The notes beneath the pieces were generated by a model. It saw only the letters and a program-made list of their open reading frames with translations. It ran no database searches and was not told the DNA's origin. A program made the translations under genes and the position numbers. Source: Avena insularis (Eukaryota; Streptophyta; Magnoliopsida; Poales; Poaceae). From it: DNA of 64,000 nt. Each line of letters starts with the position of its first letter. Within the stretch, counting starts at the first letter, position 1. The DNA lies in assembly GCA_023614405.1 (NCBI GenBank), contig CM042684.1, forward strand, positions 532,874,682-532,938,681, read 5' to 3'. Positions 34,760-48,000 of this stretch are shown here, one piece after another.

Positions 34760-35130
34760 TGTAAAACATCTCTATAGACAATGTTTTTGGTGCTTTTACC
34801 GGATTTGTGTATCTCCTTGTTCGGCTTGGCCAAAATCCGTGTCGTCTTTCTTGACACATCCCTTGACAGTGCAACATATAGCTGGCATGTGAGAATACAG
34901 GCTCTGGAAGGTAAATACCGAGCCACGTTTGGTATGGTCTGACCATGTGCCTTGTTAATGGTCATCGCAAAACTTAGACGAATGGGGAATTGTGTTCTCT
35001 TGAGTTTGAAGGGAAGTGAGTGTCCTCCGAGGGAGACATAGGGATTCTAGGTATGAACACTCTTTCCAGCATGCTGACCACCAACTATCTCCACGTCGAT
35101 TGCATTATCCTGGAAGACTCTGATCATAAG
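34760..35130 (-). pseudogene. Helitron Pif1-like helicase C-terminal remnant
   Basis: Minus-strand frames give PFKLKRTQFPIRLSFAMTIN, then KAHGQTIPNV, YLPEPVFSH, QLYVALSRDVSRKTTRILAK and KSTKNIVYRDVL. These are the last conserved helicase motifs, including the GQT and LYVALSR segments, of Helitron transposases and Pif1 family proteins. The match moves between frames at least twice in the middle, so the gene is broken. The ATPase Walker motifs are not found upstream, so it cannot act as a helicase. Confidence 0.87.
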
Positions 35131-35167
35131 TAGTTGCGAGGAATGGAAGGTATGAACCTAGTGATAG

Positions 35168-35776
35168 TCAATGCATAAATATACCAATATATGCATCCAC
35201 GGGTGTGTCTCCATGTGGCGTAGTTATGGGTATGTTTACTGGTCTCATCCGTCGTCCTATATATTGCATCTGAAACCTATCATTTCTGTGTAGCCAATCA
35301 GATTCGTCTTCTGCAGTTGTAATTTCATTTGGTTGATTGCATCCCAAAAAATGCTTCATGTCTAGGCCATCTATTATTATATGAGTAACATGCAGTATTA
35401 GTTGACCATTTACATGAGCTGTGGGTGTTAGTGATGTCCTAGAATGTGGTATTTTCCCCACTGGGAGCGTCATACGATGTAGCATCATGAGCTTCAATTA
35501 TGTGAACATGTGCCACATTAAACCATGGATCAGATAATTAAATTGTGCCATTAGCATCATGACAATTTTAGAAGCATGAAGAAGAAGGTCATCCTTACTG
35601 CGGGGCATGGCCAGGGGTGTATGGGGTACATCTTGCTCGTCATTAAGTTGTGTAGCGGAAGCTTGTTTATTTTCACAGGCTTGACGATGCCTTTTGAGAA
35701 TATCATTTTTATTTCGGGCATAATATTCTCGATTCCTCTGCCGCTTGAACTCTTTAGGATCTGTTACATACCTCAA
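35168..35776 (-). pseudogene. Helitron-associated N-terminal ORF remnant
   Basis: Minus-strand frame starting MRYVTDPKEFKRQRNREYYA, with basic RNKNDILKRHRQA, resembles the arginine-rich start of plant Helitron proteins. One in-frame stop at 35498-35500 separates it from a continuing open stretch ending TPHGDTPVDAYIGIFMH at 35168. The gap to the helicase remnant is only about 40 bp, so the Rep domain is deleted. Assignment of the second half is by position only. Confidence 0.5.
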
Positions 35777-36408
35777 GTTAGCACATCAGCAACAATACAG
35801 TTGATTACGTAAAGAAAAATTGTTCTCATACTTACCTGAGTGGGTGTTGCTTATATCATGAAACTGGGTGCGTGAATCACCGTGATTGGGAGATGACATA
35901 TCCTCGCCCTCCTCTGAATATCCCTGTCATTAAACTAAACTTCATGGATATGTGCTATAAGACAAAAAAAAAAACACAACCATATTTTATTCTCAACAAA
36001 AAGTATCTATACAAAGTAAAGAAGGGGAAGAAAGAGATAACTAACCTAAAAGGAGGGGGGCAAATCTGAGCAAAACCGAAACAGAGAGAGCTAGCTATGA
36101 AAGAAAAAAGCCTCTACCTATACAAGTGATGCTACCCCCAACAAGTAGTTTTTTCTTATATTCCAGCTCCTTACTTGTACAAATATGTATTGCATTTTGG
36201 TTAATAGACAAATAATTTTTAGATTTGGTTAATATACATCTTTTGATATGCTGACATTGATGGTATTTTGGTACAGATTGGTTATTCCAATGCTGATGCT
36301 TTACTTACACGTAGTGTTGTACCCGAGAAAATATGTAGGGTTACGCAAGAAACTGAGGCAGAGCTACACGGTTTAGTTTTTCATTGCAATGGATATGCCG
36401 TGAACTAA

Positions 36409-36634
36409 TGTACCCGAGAGAATATGGAGGATTAACAAAAAACCTATGTAGAGCTACACTGAAGATATATGCAAGACCAAACAGAAAATGAAACGCATAA
36501 ACAAGGTAAGCTTAAAATTTCTGTACCCGAGAGAATATGGAGGATTAACAAAAAACCTATGTAGAGCTACACTGAAGATATATGCAAGACCAAACAGAAA
36601 ATGAAACGCATAAACAAGGTAAGCTTAAAATTTC
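36409..36634 (+). repeat. 113-bp perfect tandem duplication
   Basis: TGTACCCGAGAGAATATGGA begins at 36409 and again at 36522. The two units look identical to AAAATTTCTGT. A diverged third relative starts near 36319 (TTGTACCCGAGAAAATATG). Confidence 0.95.
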
Positions 36635-36994
36635 TGTGGAGAGACTGATAACCGTTGTTGCCATGCACACACCCTATCTACTCACACAGATGAAGATTGT
36701 CTGATACTTCAAAATTTTATCAGTTTTTCCATAGTATTGGTGTTGTTGTAGCCTGCAAGTAATTCAAAGCTCTGCATCAATCTATGCATAGTAATATATA
36801 GAGGTAATCTTATGACCCCTGTTGTGATGATTAAAATTGTGTCGTGGATTATCAATCCGATGATTGAATTTGTGTCGTGGATTACTGATGTTGTGATGAT
36901 TCAAAATGTCATCAGTCCCCTGTATATAGTTAACTGATCACTGTGTTTTACAGGATGGAGGTGAAGGAGGAATAACAACCCACTTGACGTGTGG

Positions 36995-37275
36995 TGACGG
37001 CGTCTGGCGGTGGCTCACGGTTGCTCGCGGCGGCGTCTGCTCGCAGTAGCTTTTGGTGGTGGCTCGCGGCGGCGTCTACTCCCAGCAGCGTCTGGCGGTG
37101 GCTCGCGGCAGCGTCTTCTTGCGGCGGCGTCTGGCGGTGGCTCGCGGCAGCTTGTGCTTGCGGCGGCGTCTGGCGATGGCTCACGAGGGCGCCTGCTCGC
37201 GGCGGCGTCTTCTCGCGTCGGCATCTGGCGGTGGATTGCAGGGGCGTCTGGCAGTGGCTTGCGGCATCTGGCGGC
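36995..37275 (+). repeat. GC-rich minisatellite, about 39-bp unit
   Basis: Units containing GCGTCTGGCGGTGGCTCGCGG recur, with starts of TCTGG at 37091, 37130 and 37169 (39 bp apart) and flanking variants at 37003, about 37051 and 37224. Because 39 is a multiple of three, all six frames stay open and give 13-residue repeats such as AAASHRQTPPQED. I treat this as satellite structure, not proof of a protein. Confidence 0.85.
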
Positions 37276-37299
37276 GTATGCTCGCTTTGGCGAGGCAAG

Positions 37300-40200
37300 G
37301 ATTCCGGTCATCAGGATTGAGGATGATTTTAGGCGATTGGAGTCAGTTTCCTTTTTTTTTGGAGGTTTAGAATTAGACTTGCGTGATCATAGGCTAAGCG
37401 TAATTACTAATTATAGGGTGTGCAGATGATGCGGGTCTGGATTTCCTCTGCCGGTGGAGTGGTCAGCCTATGGTATAATTGCTAAGTGCACACAGGACCT
37501 GATTAGATTAATGGTGGCTGTTAGATTGAGCCTATTAGGTCTAATCGTGCGGTGCTGATTGGTACATGTAAGTTGAGCGGGGTGCGTGTAAGAAAATTCT
37601 TGTTTGCTTGTTTAATAGTAGTGGAGATTAAGAAGGAGCTCGTATGGAATTGAGTTTAACTAAATTGGAATGGAGCCAAAAACACCGAAGTCTGATATAC
37701 CAACTTTATCTTGGATCGGGATGGTATATCTCACCTTGGGGTCATCTAAAGAAATAATCTAAAGAAATAAACGAAGGGAACTCCATGGCCTTTCACAAAA
37801 TTCAGCGATTTTCGATCGTCCGATTGTGCTAGCCGCAAATCTTACCGCAGATCTTGGCCGTTTATTTTTCGCCCGGCCCACCTGTTAGGGGCTGAAGGGG
37901 GTATGAATTTTGGTGCATGTGCCCATCGAAGGCCTGGGAAAAAACTCGCACGTTCAACCCGCTTCTACCACTGTACCACATGGATCAGCCCACTTTTACC
38001 CGCTTGGCCATATGTTGTGTCGCTGCTGCTGGGACCATGCTTTGCCTGACCCGTCTGTCAGCCGCTGCGGGGGTCGATCGATTTGGTGCGATCTTGCGAG
38101 TCGCGCGTGGATAGAATCGTGGGCTGCCTTCCCCCAATCCAGCATCGTCCTTTCTTCCCCAAACCTCGTGCTCCACCTCGTTCTCATGCCCCCGTCTCCT
38201 TGTGCCGCCAGTGCGACCGCCTCCCCATCTTCTCCACCCAGTCGCCGCTTCCCTGGCCAGCTCTCCGCCACCAAGCCTCTGGTCGTGCTTCCCCACCATC
38301 TCCTCCGCCACCGAGCCTCCTGCCGGACGTGCTAGGGTTTTAGGTGGCACTACCGAATGGCAGCAAGGAGGAAGAACACGGGTCGTCGCATCCAAGCTCT
38401 CCCATCAAGCCCCCATGGAGGTGGACAGCCACGTACAACCTCACATGGAACACATGTCCCGGGATCTTCTCTTCCTCATAATTTTCCTCACGCTGCTTTT
38501 CTTCCTCTCTCTCTTTCTCTTTATTCAATCCCCTCAAATCTTATATGTTTGTGCAGATTCTACGTATTGTGCCTACAAGGTGTTTGACAAAAATTTCGAG
38601 CAGGTTGTTCTCATATTTTGTTTCATACTCTTTTGATATTTTGGTTGAGCAGAGGTAAAAAATCAAAACTTATGATTAACCGATCCCTCCAAAAACCTAC
38701 TTCGCTGAGCAGATAAAGAATTAGCATGTGTGCATGTTCATGGTGTGTGTTCATTCATGCCTCATGTCAGCTTCATGTTTCTTCGTCTACCCTGAAGATT
38801 AAATTCTGGAGTAGTTGATTGTACCTGTGACTGACCTGGAGATTCTTAGTTAGAGTGGTGTGGTAAACCATGTACTCGGGATATTGTGAAGGTAATTCCA
38901 TAAACCTGTTTGCTTGTAACATGTATAACGTATTGCCATTATGCATCATTAAGTATACTTACTCGACAGTCTGTTTTGTGGTTGCTGCAGTATAGTTTTT
39001 CTTTATCCCAACAACACCACATTTGTTTGCACAAAATTATACTTACATTACCTACTTTCCAAGCATATGCCTATATCCTGTTGCAGGTTGGTTTTATGTT
39101 CTGCTTTATAGAATGAGATGCTCAGGATTAGACAGTGTGATGGATTTCGATCCGTGGTAGTATTCATCAATATTGATCTAGACAAAGTTAGTAAGAAGAG
39201 TATGATATGATTCTGAATAAGCCTATTCGAAAGATGACGTTCTCATTTAGTCATTTGAGCTGCTGATTTCCAACTTTATTTTGTAAGGTAACAATTATCC
39301 ATTTAACATACGTTTGCCCCTTCGATATTTGTTGTTGTGTCTATTGTCTAAAACAAGCATTATTCAAGGGAATAAGACAATTTCTTCGGGATAAAAATGT
39401 TGTATATAGTACGGTCGTGAAGTAAGAACTTTTAGGCTGCTTTTGAACATATAATTGTTGGTACATCTGATTGTTCCTTTTATGTAGAAGAAATGAGAAG
39501 TATCATTTCTTCTGCACTAGCCGCGGTCATGGGGCGATGGTTAGAAAGTTGAGTAGTTGGTACATGGTACCTAATTATTTATCCTAAAATACACACTTAA
39601 GAAATATATATGTTTTCTTATGCACACAACCATACAACTGTGGATGTGGAAACAAATCTGTGTTTCTTCATTTCTGAAAATATTTCATTAGTCCTTTTAA
39701 CTACTTTTGTTTTGATCGTCTAGCTATACTTTGACTCAAATAACTGTAGTGGTGTCCCCACACTTCCAGACTGTTAAGATTTGGGAGCTACAGAGACAAC
39801 TATTTAAGAAATTCGACGACACAAAACAAGAGTATGTGCTCAACTTTTCACTATTTTATCATGTTTTACATGTATGATTGCTTGACATGCAAGTCTTAGA
39901 AGATTTTAGTTCTCATACATAGGCAATTGTCTCTTATAGTGAGTCATGTTTGTTTCTCTATGATTCCCCACCATTCTCATGTGGTATATGAACAATTACT
40001 TCAGTTTTTAACCAATTCTGCAGTAACATCATACTCTACATATCATACTACTAGATGTTGGTTCTGATGTTGTGATTATAATGTTTGCTCATGTTGATAG
40101 CTAAGTTAAATGTTGCTAGGGTATGCTAGGGTGCGGATGTCTCCTATCCCAGCGATGTAGAGCATGATCTTTTTGTAATATTCGTTTGAAATTGTTATGG

Positions 40201-41996
40201 AGCATTTGATGAACTACACGTATTTCCTTGAAATTAATAGATTATCAATACTCTATTTAAAGGACCTGTGCCATATTATTGGTGGAACTTAGGTGAGCCA
40301 AATTATTACTTATTTTACCATCCTTAACAAATGTCTGGCACACTAAGAATATATTACTCCATAAAACCTTTGTATTCCCTTTTGAGGGTATTTTGGTATA
40401 GAATTATATTTTAGTCATTGACACTAGAATATTCCTTTGCCATAGTTCAACCTTTAGGTGTGTGTGCGTATGTCAGGACAGGGGCATATTAGACAGGGGA
40501 AGCGAAATTTATGAGCGAGGAACTGCAAAAATATTGATTTCATATTCAAGTTAGTTTTCAAGTTTCCATAGCATTGAGACATGGCGCATTTATGCTTTTA
40601 CCACTTGTCCTCTGGATTCCGTGTTGTATTGGCAAACTCACTCAGCATATGTCGCATTCAATGAGAATCGTGCATTCATTCCTGCTTCGTTCCACATTCC
40701 CTTCTTACTCACAACTGTTAGTCTCTTATGATCCATTGCCAGTAGTAGAGAATATTTTTCCCTGAAAAGGAGAAAAAATATCAAATAAATCTCCATTAGC
40801 ATGATGTTTTTTCTCATATCCAAAGTTTTATCCTTAGTCTACAGGCTCATATAGTGGTGCTTATTGAACATTCTTCACGACGATTACTTTTCTGCTGGAT
40901 TCAAGCTACTTTGTTCAACTATCAAGTTCTGGGAATAGAATTCAGACGAATAGTAGAACCTGATACTGTTTTTTATAGCTTATCTGAATAGTAGACACAA
41001 AATGGTGCATGCTTATTGCTTAGTATCTTACAACCTGTTGCATAAATCTTCATGTATACATGTCCAGTCACGAATCGACATGTCATTTCAAAGGTTCAGT
41101 TTGAAAGAACATTCAAAGTTCTGGCATTATTTATTATGGTTGTAGCAATATATGCAAAGTCTACACATCATGATTGAGCAATTGTTTTAACCTGAATATT
41201 GGTTTTATAATAGGTGAGATGCTTCCACGTGGTGTGTGATGTTGATTGCACCACAACAAAGGGAAAGTAGGCATGTTCCTAATATGAGCTCACAAATTAT
41301 GGGGTTCAAAAAAGGCAAGCAACCAAACATGCCATGTAATTACCAGTTTGTCTTTCATCTCTTTGCATGCAGCACCACTGCGAGCTAACTATTGTGTTTT
41401 TTGCATAGTAACTTCTGACATTTGGAAGGAAATATTGTACTGAAATTTTGGGTGTCATCAAGTTTGATGATGATTATTGTTGTTGAAGATGTGTCACGAG
41501 TCTAGATTGTTTTTTGGATGATCAAATAGTATTAACCATCAAGTTATACAAGTTGTTTTGCCACTTCAGTAGGGGTGTTTACTGTGTGTTTGTTCTCTTG
41601 GAGTACTAAAAAAGAAGTGTATTTATTTAATAACAGATTGAGGCTTCTATCTACCAATAGTCTTTTTTATTTTTGAATAGTGCCCATGATACCATGTGAT
41701 ACACTATAATAAGTGTCTTATATACAATAAACTTATCGGTTGCTGCATTTTTGTAGGCGAGTCAAATTTATGAATTATAAAATTACCTACTCATTTTTGT
41801 ACTCTGAACGAGTCTAGCTGGCCGGAAACTTGCTAACTGGCATGGTGGGTATGGATTAATTTTATTTTGTCAGCACAAAAAAATAAAATTCATAAGCACA
41901 TTATCATTTTCTCACATATTTTTTATTAGTGTTATACAAAATTGAAATCGGTGTGTGGTGCCCCAAAATAGATATCGATGAGAGATCCACGGGGTC
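37300..41996. other. Helitron interior, gene-like leader and AT-rich DNA
   Basis: 37900-38620 is CpG-richer with proline/serine-rich frames resembling a captured 5' gene end (for example MEVDSHVQPHMEHMSRDLLF, followed by a hydrophobic stretch at about 38470-38530). 38640-41990 is AT-rich without a credible frame, like intron or intergenic sequence. No source gene recognised. Confidence 0.35.
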
Positions 41997-42024
41997 GTGC
42001 GCCAAGGCGCACCCTAGATCTAGT

Positions 42025-43388
42025 AATGTAAAGTAGTGAGATGAGGCTAAACATCGACATACATCCTATGTCACTCAACAACGTTTTAGGCCAGCCTATC
42101 AAGGGCCGAGGGTCCCACCTATCAGCGCAGAAACCGTCAAAGGATCTTGACTAGACAAAACGCTCCTTGTGGGTATTTACGAGGCTGGGCTAGAGCAAGG
42201 ATGGCAAAAGTGAGGAGTATTTCGAGAGTTGTGCAAAACTGAGTAGTGCAAACCGTAATGGGGCACGGAACCGGTTATCCCAAGATGTTATATGCTAGTC
42301 TCATGGTTGATTTTTGTTTTGACGCTTTGTGATCCTTGGCACGTAATACTCTGTATAAACGTTTCAATGAAAATGGCAGTATGCATCGATTGGTGAAGAG
42401 ACTGGGTGAAAGATTAAGATGTTGCCTATAAGAGGTGAATGGTATTATAAGAAATCACAGATATGGCTTGAAAGAATGCGGAATGAAATATACCTGGATC
42501 AACTTAGTGCACCAACAACTTAAGTTAAACAAGATGAGAACAAAAGTTGTCTCACAAATGATAAACAAGATATATATAACTTCAAGCTCATAGGATATCA
42601 CAAGAAAACAAACTCGGGTATAGAGTTAACCAAGACAAGCGAAGATGGAGATGTACCCTAGTGCTCACAGGCTCTCATCGAACAAATCTAACTAAAGATC
42701 TCAACCTTTGCAACGAATGCAAAGCAAAAAAACAACACGAATGCTCAAAACCCTCCATCTAAAATCTTAACAGCAAGAAAAATGATATGGAGTAATTGGG
42801 GAGGAGCAATAATGGAGAGGTCAACTAATGAATCCAATATTTAGATCCAAGGTTTGGTGGAAATGTAGATCTAGATCTCTCTATTTGCCCCAAAAGGATG
42901 AAAAAAGCATAGGAGGACTACATAGGATGAAAGCTTTAGAGGGTCAATAATGGTGCAGAAAACTTTTCTCAAGAACCTTACTTCAAGTGGGTAAGAAGAC
43001 CCCCTTTTATACCCTGACGAGGGGTAACCTCGGCAATGCCCATGGTTATGGACTTAGGGCTTCGTGGAAAAGAGAACGCTGGAGATTTTGTCGGCTTATC
43101 AGACAAACAAGGGAGTCGAAGTCGTCTGATTGCTTATGAACAATGTGGTTACAGATTTCTCAAGGCTTTCGGCACCTCTCCGTTGGCTCCTCCCAGCCTT
43201 TATATAATAGGCTGGGTCCCAAGGTCGTATACAGATATGTTACAAGTTACAATTACAACACTAATACAATGTCGGTTTCTATTCTTTTCTAATCTAGCAA
43301 GACATGCCTTCCGTCGGATACTTCCTGGGCTTTCTATGATTCTTCTTGGGTCTTCGGGCTGTGAGCCTTTATGTAACCAGGGTAACTA
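42025..43388. other. Repeat-like sequence into which the Copia element inserted
   Basis: No gene recognised. 43020-43388 has LTR-like composition with TTTATATAATAGG near 43200 as a possible promoter. The Copia element at 43389 interrupts it; the continuation would resume at 51681. Confidence 0.4.
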
Positions 43389-45085
43389 TGTTGGATTTGC
43401 AGCATAGAAAACAAAAAAAATCCTACGATGAGAACTATACGCCAAGATCTATCTAATAGATACAGAGCAACGGGTGGATATACATCCATAAAGAACTTAC
43501 CCTCGAAGACAACAAAGCTTTGTTAACGAGATGGAACTCGTGGATGATGTAGTCGTACACTTGCCAATCTCAAGATCGTGATAAAGTCCAGCAGGTTCGG
43601 CTCTAGCACGTCCATCAGATCCAGCTCCAGCAAGTCCAGCACCGCAAAGCAGCGGTGCATCCGTGATCGCACACACGTCCGGTACCCCGACAACCTCTGT
43701 CCCTTGCTCCAGCAAAGCAGCGGGAGCAGCAACTCCTTTCCAGATAAAGCCACCGGGAACATGTATCTCGCTAATCCGAGACCATGGGGGAATAATACTA
43801 GAGGGGGAGAGAGATCCTTCACGAGGAGGTGTGAGAACGACGGGGTGTGCGGGGGGCCTTTTATAGGAGGAGGGGGTGCCCCTCCCCATGGCCGGCGCCC
43901 AAGGGGTGACCCCTCACCTCCTCATTCATGTGGTGGTAACTCCCTCCACATAAATTTGCCCCTTCACATTCTCTTTTAGAGTCCCCACTTTAAATGCATT
44001 GAATTTCTCCAAATTTAATGCTCTCTCATTTAATAAAACTCTTTTATTAAATTTATTCAGAATTTTGTTAATTACTTTAATTAACAAACATTCACATAAA
44101 ACCCCCTGCAACATTTCAATATTACATGCAGAACCAATTTCAGCAATTTCACCCGAAACAGTTTCGGTGTCTATTGAAATAATTCCAGCACTTTCTTAAA
44201 TCTTTATCTGAAATATATTTGCTCCAAATGGAATCGGTATCCCTTAAGTGTGTCACCCTACGGATCGTGAATAATGCAGACATGATCGAGACCCCTCTCA
44301 GATCAATAATCAGAAGCGGGACCTGGAGATCCATACTGACTCCTACACATTCAACGATGACTTCTGTGATCGTGAGAACCTTTAACGCTAGTTACTAAAT
44401 CCCTTTGTCTCATGATATAATACATGTCCGAGATTCGATCATCGATATCCAAATACCTAGTTTGATCTCGTTACTGACATGCACTCTTTTCTCGTTCCCG
44501 TGATATAACATTCTAGTGATCACATCACTTGCTTGCAAGCTATCTTAATGTGATATCACCGAGAGGGCCCAGAGTATATCTATCCGTCATCGGGATGGAC
44601 AAATCCCACTCTTGATCCATGAGCCTCAACATAACACCTTCGTAGTACTGAACCCACCTTTATAGTCATCCTTTTACGGTGTGACGTTTGATGTTATCAA
44701 GATACTCTTTCGGTGTTAGCAATTAGCATGATCTCATGGTCTAAGGACTAAGATTACTTCGTATGATGTTATAGCAATATAAACATAATGACTTTGATCG
44801 TAATGCTATACTTCGGATGAATGTTTATCACATCATTCCACCAATGTTGTGACCTCATTATTAACGACATCCAATGTCCATGATCAGGAAACCTTGATCA
44901 TCTTGTTAATCAACGAGCTAGTTTATAAGAGAGGCATAACTAGGAACTTTCCTTTTGTTTATTAAACACACATGTATTAACGTTTCCAAATTAATACAAT
45001 TATAGCATGCAAAATAAACATTTATCATAAACACGGAATAAGATAATAACCACTTTATTATTGCCTCTCGGGCATATTTCCTTCA
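43389..45085 (-). repeat. 3' LTR (left) of the Copia element
   Basis: Begins TGTTGGATTTGCAGCATAGA on the plus strand and ends CATATTTCCTTCA. By eye it differs from the right LTR at about 65 positions over 1.7 kb (close to 4%), plus a few 1-2-bp indels. Frames such as 43497-43889 within it are not genes. Confidence 0.92.
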
Positions 45086-45096
45086 GTCTCCCACTT
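45086..45096 (-). other. Polypurine tract of the Copia element
   Basis: Minus-strand AGTGGGAGAC directly before the TGAAGG that opens the left LTR. Confidence 0.8.
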
Positions 45097-48000
45097 GCAC
45101 TAGAGTCAATAATCTAGTTTGTAAACTTGTATATACAACACCTAGGTGTTGAATATACGCGTTTGCTAGTGGTTAACATAATCTCCGGATCTGGCACTTT
45201 CAGGTCCGTGTGTATTTGCATGTCTTTGCATCTCTACGCATCACTCATTCTCAAATGAGATGGCATTGTATAAATTTGGTCCTTTGGTGAGACCTTTAGT
45301 TCATTCGGGTTAAAATATGTTGATATTATTGTCATACAATATATCTTCATAGTATTAGCCCACTTTGAACCACACCTAGTTTGATAACAAACTACTTAAC
45401 ACAAATGTCCTCCTTTGCTGCTACTATAGCAGTCATATATTTAGCCTTTTGTTGTAGTATCCGTCACAATGTCTCAACTTTGGAACTCATCCAAATCCAT
45501 CATGGAACATCCTTTCCATTACATTGTGCCACCCATAGTCTAAATTGAGATAAATTTTAATTTGTATCTTGTGACAAAACTAGTATCAATGTAACACTTT
45601 ACAATGAACTACCATTAACTATTTGTCACTTATACATGATATATTCTTAGTTCTTCCAAAGCTCATTAGAATATCTTTACTATCGTCCAATGATCATCAT
45701 ATGAATCATTCTGGTATGTACTCATAACATTTAGAGCATAGGACATATCTGGATATATACATATCACGGTATAATCGATCAAAATCTTCATGTGATTTTA
45801 CTCACCAAGTGGTGAAACACTTGAATCTTGATACAATCCTTTCCATGCAGTAAGAACCTTTCTTGTTGTTTCCATATTGAACCCTTTCAATATCCCATAT
45901 ATGTATGTCTGGCACAACCATATTAGCGCCTCAATCTATCCATATAGATATTCATGCCAAATATTCCGGGTTTGCCCAAGTCTTTTATCGAAATCTTATT
46001 TTAATGACATTCTTAACTTGTGTCAATACAAGATACATCATTTCTAATCAACACCATGTCCTCTACATAATGTATTAGAAATACGTCTCAGCGCTCCCAC
46101 TTAATTTCTTGCAAATGCAAGCATCTTCATCATCTCCGATAAAATTAAACTCTTTTAACATTTTCATCATGGTGAAGATTCCAACTCCACTATGCTCACT
46201 TCAACTATTGAAGTTTGCATGCCCTTTTAGCACCCTTTGAATTAACAAAACCCTTCGGACCGTGTCATGTACACGTCCTAGGTAACCATTCTATTAGAAG
46301 AACCTTGTTTTGTTTATTCAACTACCATCTACCAAATTATATGTAGTGGTTGCTACATAAATCCATCAAGACTAAATATCGCTATGAAAGATCAAATCTT
46401 ATCATAGTCAACTCCTTGAACATTGCCGTAAATTTCTTTCCGACATGTCAACTATTTCATAGATGTTAAACATCCATGTCTATTTCTTTATAGATCCAAA
46501 CACAACCGATAGGCTTCATGCCTTTCTGGAGGGTCTTCCAAGTTCAGAAACTTGATTTCTCGTGTATGGATAATATCACGGATTCTATGACTTCTAGTCA
46601 TTTTATGGAGTCAGAGCCCATCATCGCTTCTTTGCATGCAGTCGGTTCATTATTGTCAAAACAATAACGACTTCTGTTTCAAATCTTACTATTTGATTCT
46701 TACCGACCCACATGGTTCAGTAGGAACTCTAATCTCCAAGATCACACCCTTTGTAATCACGGGAGCCATGAGCATTGTGGCTGCCACCGGGACACTTTCC
46801 GACGCTGCGCTACTTAGCACATATAGCTGAGGTTCAACAACCTTATTAAAGTTCTATTATCCTCCACTTAACTTTTCGCGAAAAATTCCTTCTCAAGAAA
46901 CTTGACGTTCCAAGCGACAAACTCTTTTGTCCTCGGTGTTATGGAGGAATTCCCAACAAATTCTTTGGGATAACCTACAAAGACGTGCTTATCCAACTTT
47001 GGTTGTAAACATTTTACTTATGCATAGCATACCAAAATTTAAGAAAAGACAATTCGAGTTTTATCCCAAACCATAACTCATATAGTGTCATTTAAACGGA
47101 TCACGATGGTGCTTTTTCAGTGTAAAAGCGGTAGTCTCTAAAGCTTCAATCCTTAAAACATAATGGCAGTTTTATAAATGACACCTTTGATCCTACCATG
47201 TCAAACATGGTTTGATTTCATCTGTCGAATATGCCATACTCCTATGGTTTATTGGGAAACACAAATCACGGAACAATTCCTCAAATCTTAAGTGTTTTGC
47301 TAAATAGTAACTCAAATATCTTCATTTATGATCAAATCAGAAACTCTTTTATTTTCTTGTTACAATGATTTTTCACTTCATCTTGAAAGTCTTTGAACAA
47401 TTTTCAAATGTTTCATACTTCTTCCTTATTAAGTAAATATATAGATATATTCACTTAAATTTCTGGGGAAAGTATATGAAGCAAAAAGATCCATCGCATA
47501 TGGCTACATATAATGGACTATATACATCAATATGTATAATATCCAATAAGTTAGTCATCCGTCCCTCTTTGGCCTATGGACGGAGTTTCGATTATCTCGA
47601 GGAAAGTTTCACAAGCGTCAATTGATCAAAATCAAAGACTCCAAAAATCCATCAACATGGAGTTTCTTCATGTTTTCTTTCCAATATAATTTAAACAGCG
47701 ATGTCACTTCATAAGTGATCTTTCAATCATTTGTCTTGCGACATTTTAGCAATAGTGTTTATGGATGTGATTTCTCCCACTAGACTTGTAAAAGTTCATC
47801 CATCCTCTATGGAATACAGTAATTATTTGAACAACCATTGTTCTTATTATACTTGAACAAAATAACAATTATTAAAACAAATATTGAAGGCTAGTTTTGA
47901 CGACAACGAAAAACACAATAACACTTTATTTGTTTTCGATGAACATCATCACTTATTCTCTTGCCAGTTACTTAGGCCATTGCAGTTTATGAATTGCGTT

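Larger units (their letters stand above)
30765..42018 (-). mobile_element. Probable Helitron remnant with captured sequence, about 11.25 kb
   Basis: Pif1-type helicase and N-terminal Helitron-like remains lie on the minus strand in the right order (35776 down to 34760), so I orient the element minus. The 3' end would be the minus-strand CTAG at 30768-30765 followed by T. It is preceded by the hairpin ACGTGT-GTT-ACACGT about 10 nt upstream, the canonical Helitron 3' structure. The 5' end would be TCTAGGGTGCGCC, starting at 42018 after an A. The right end also reads as a plus-strand Helitron 3' end: the hairpin GTGCGCC-AA-GGCGCAC at 41997-42012, then CTAG/T at 42020-42024. So two overlapping Helitrons or the opposite orientation remain possible. 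The Rep (HUH) nuclease and most of the helicase are missing. A Stowaway MITE (31368-31536) inserted later. Confidence 0.55.

Noticed and set aside
37010..37429. 139-aa repeated protein frame
   Set aside because: Explained by the 39-bp minisatellite, which keeps every frame open.
43497..43979. Frames of 99-133 aa at the left end of the Copia element, repeated at 50084-50517
   Set aside because: They lie in the LTR and are present in both LTR copies. They are not retroelement proteins.
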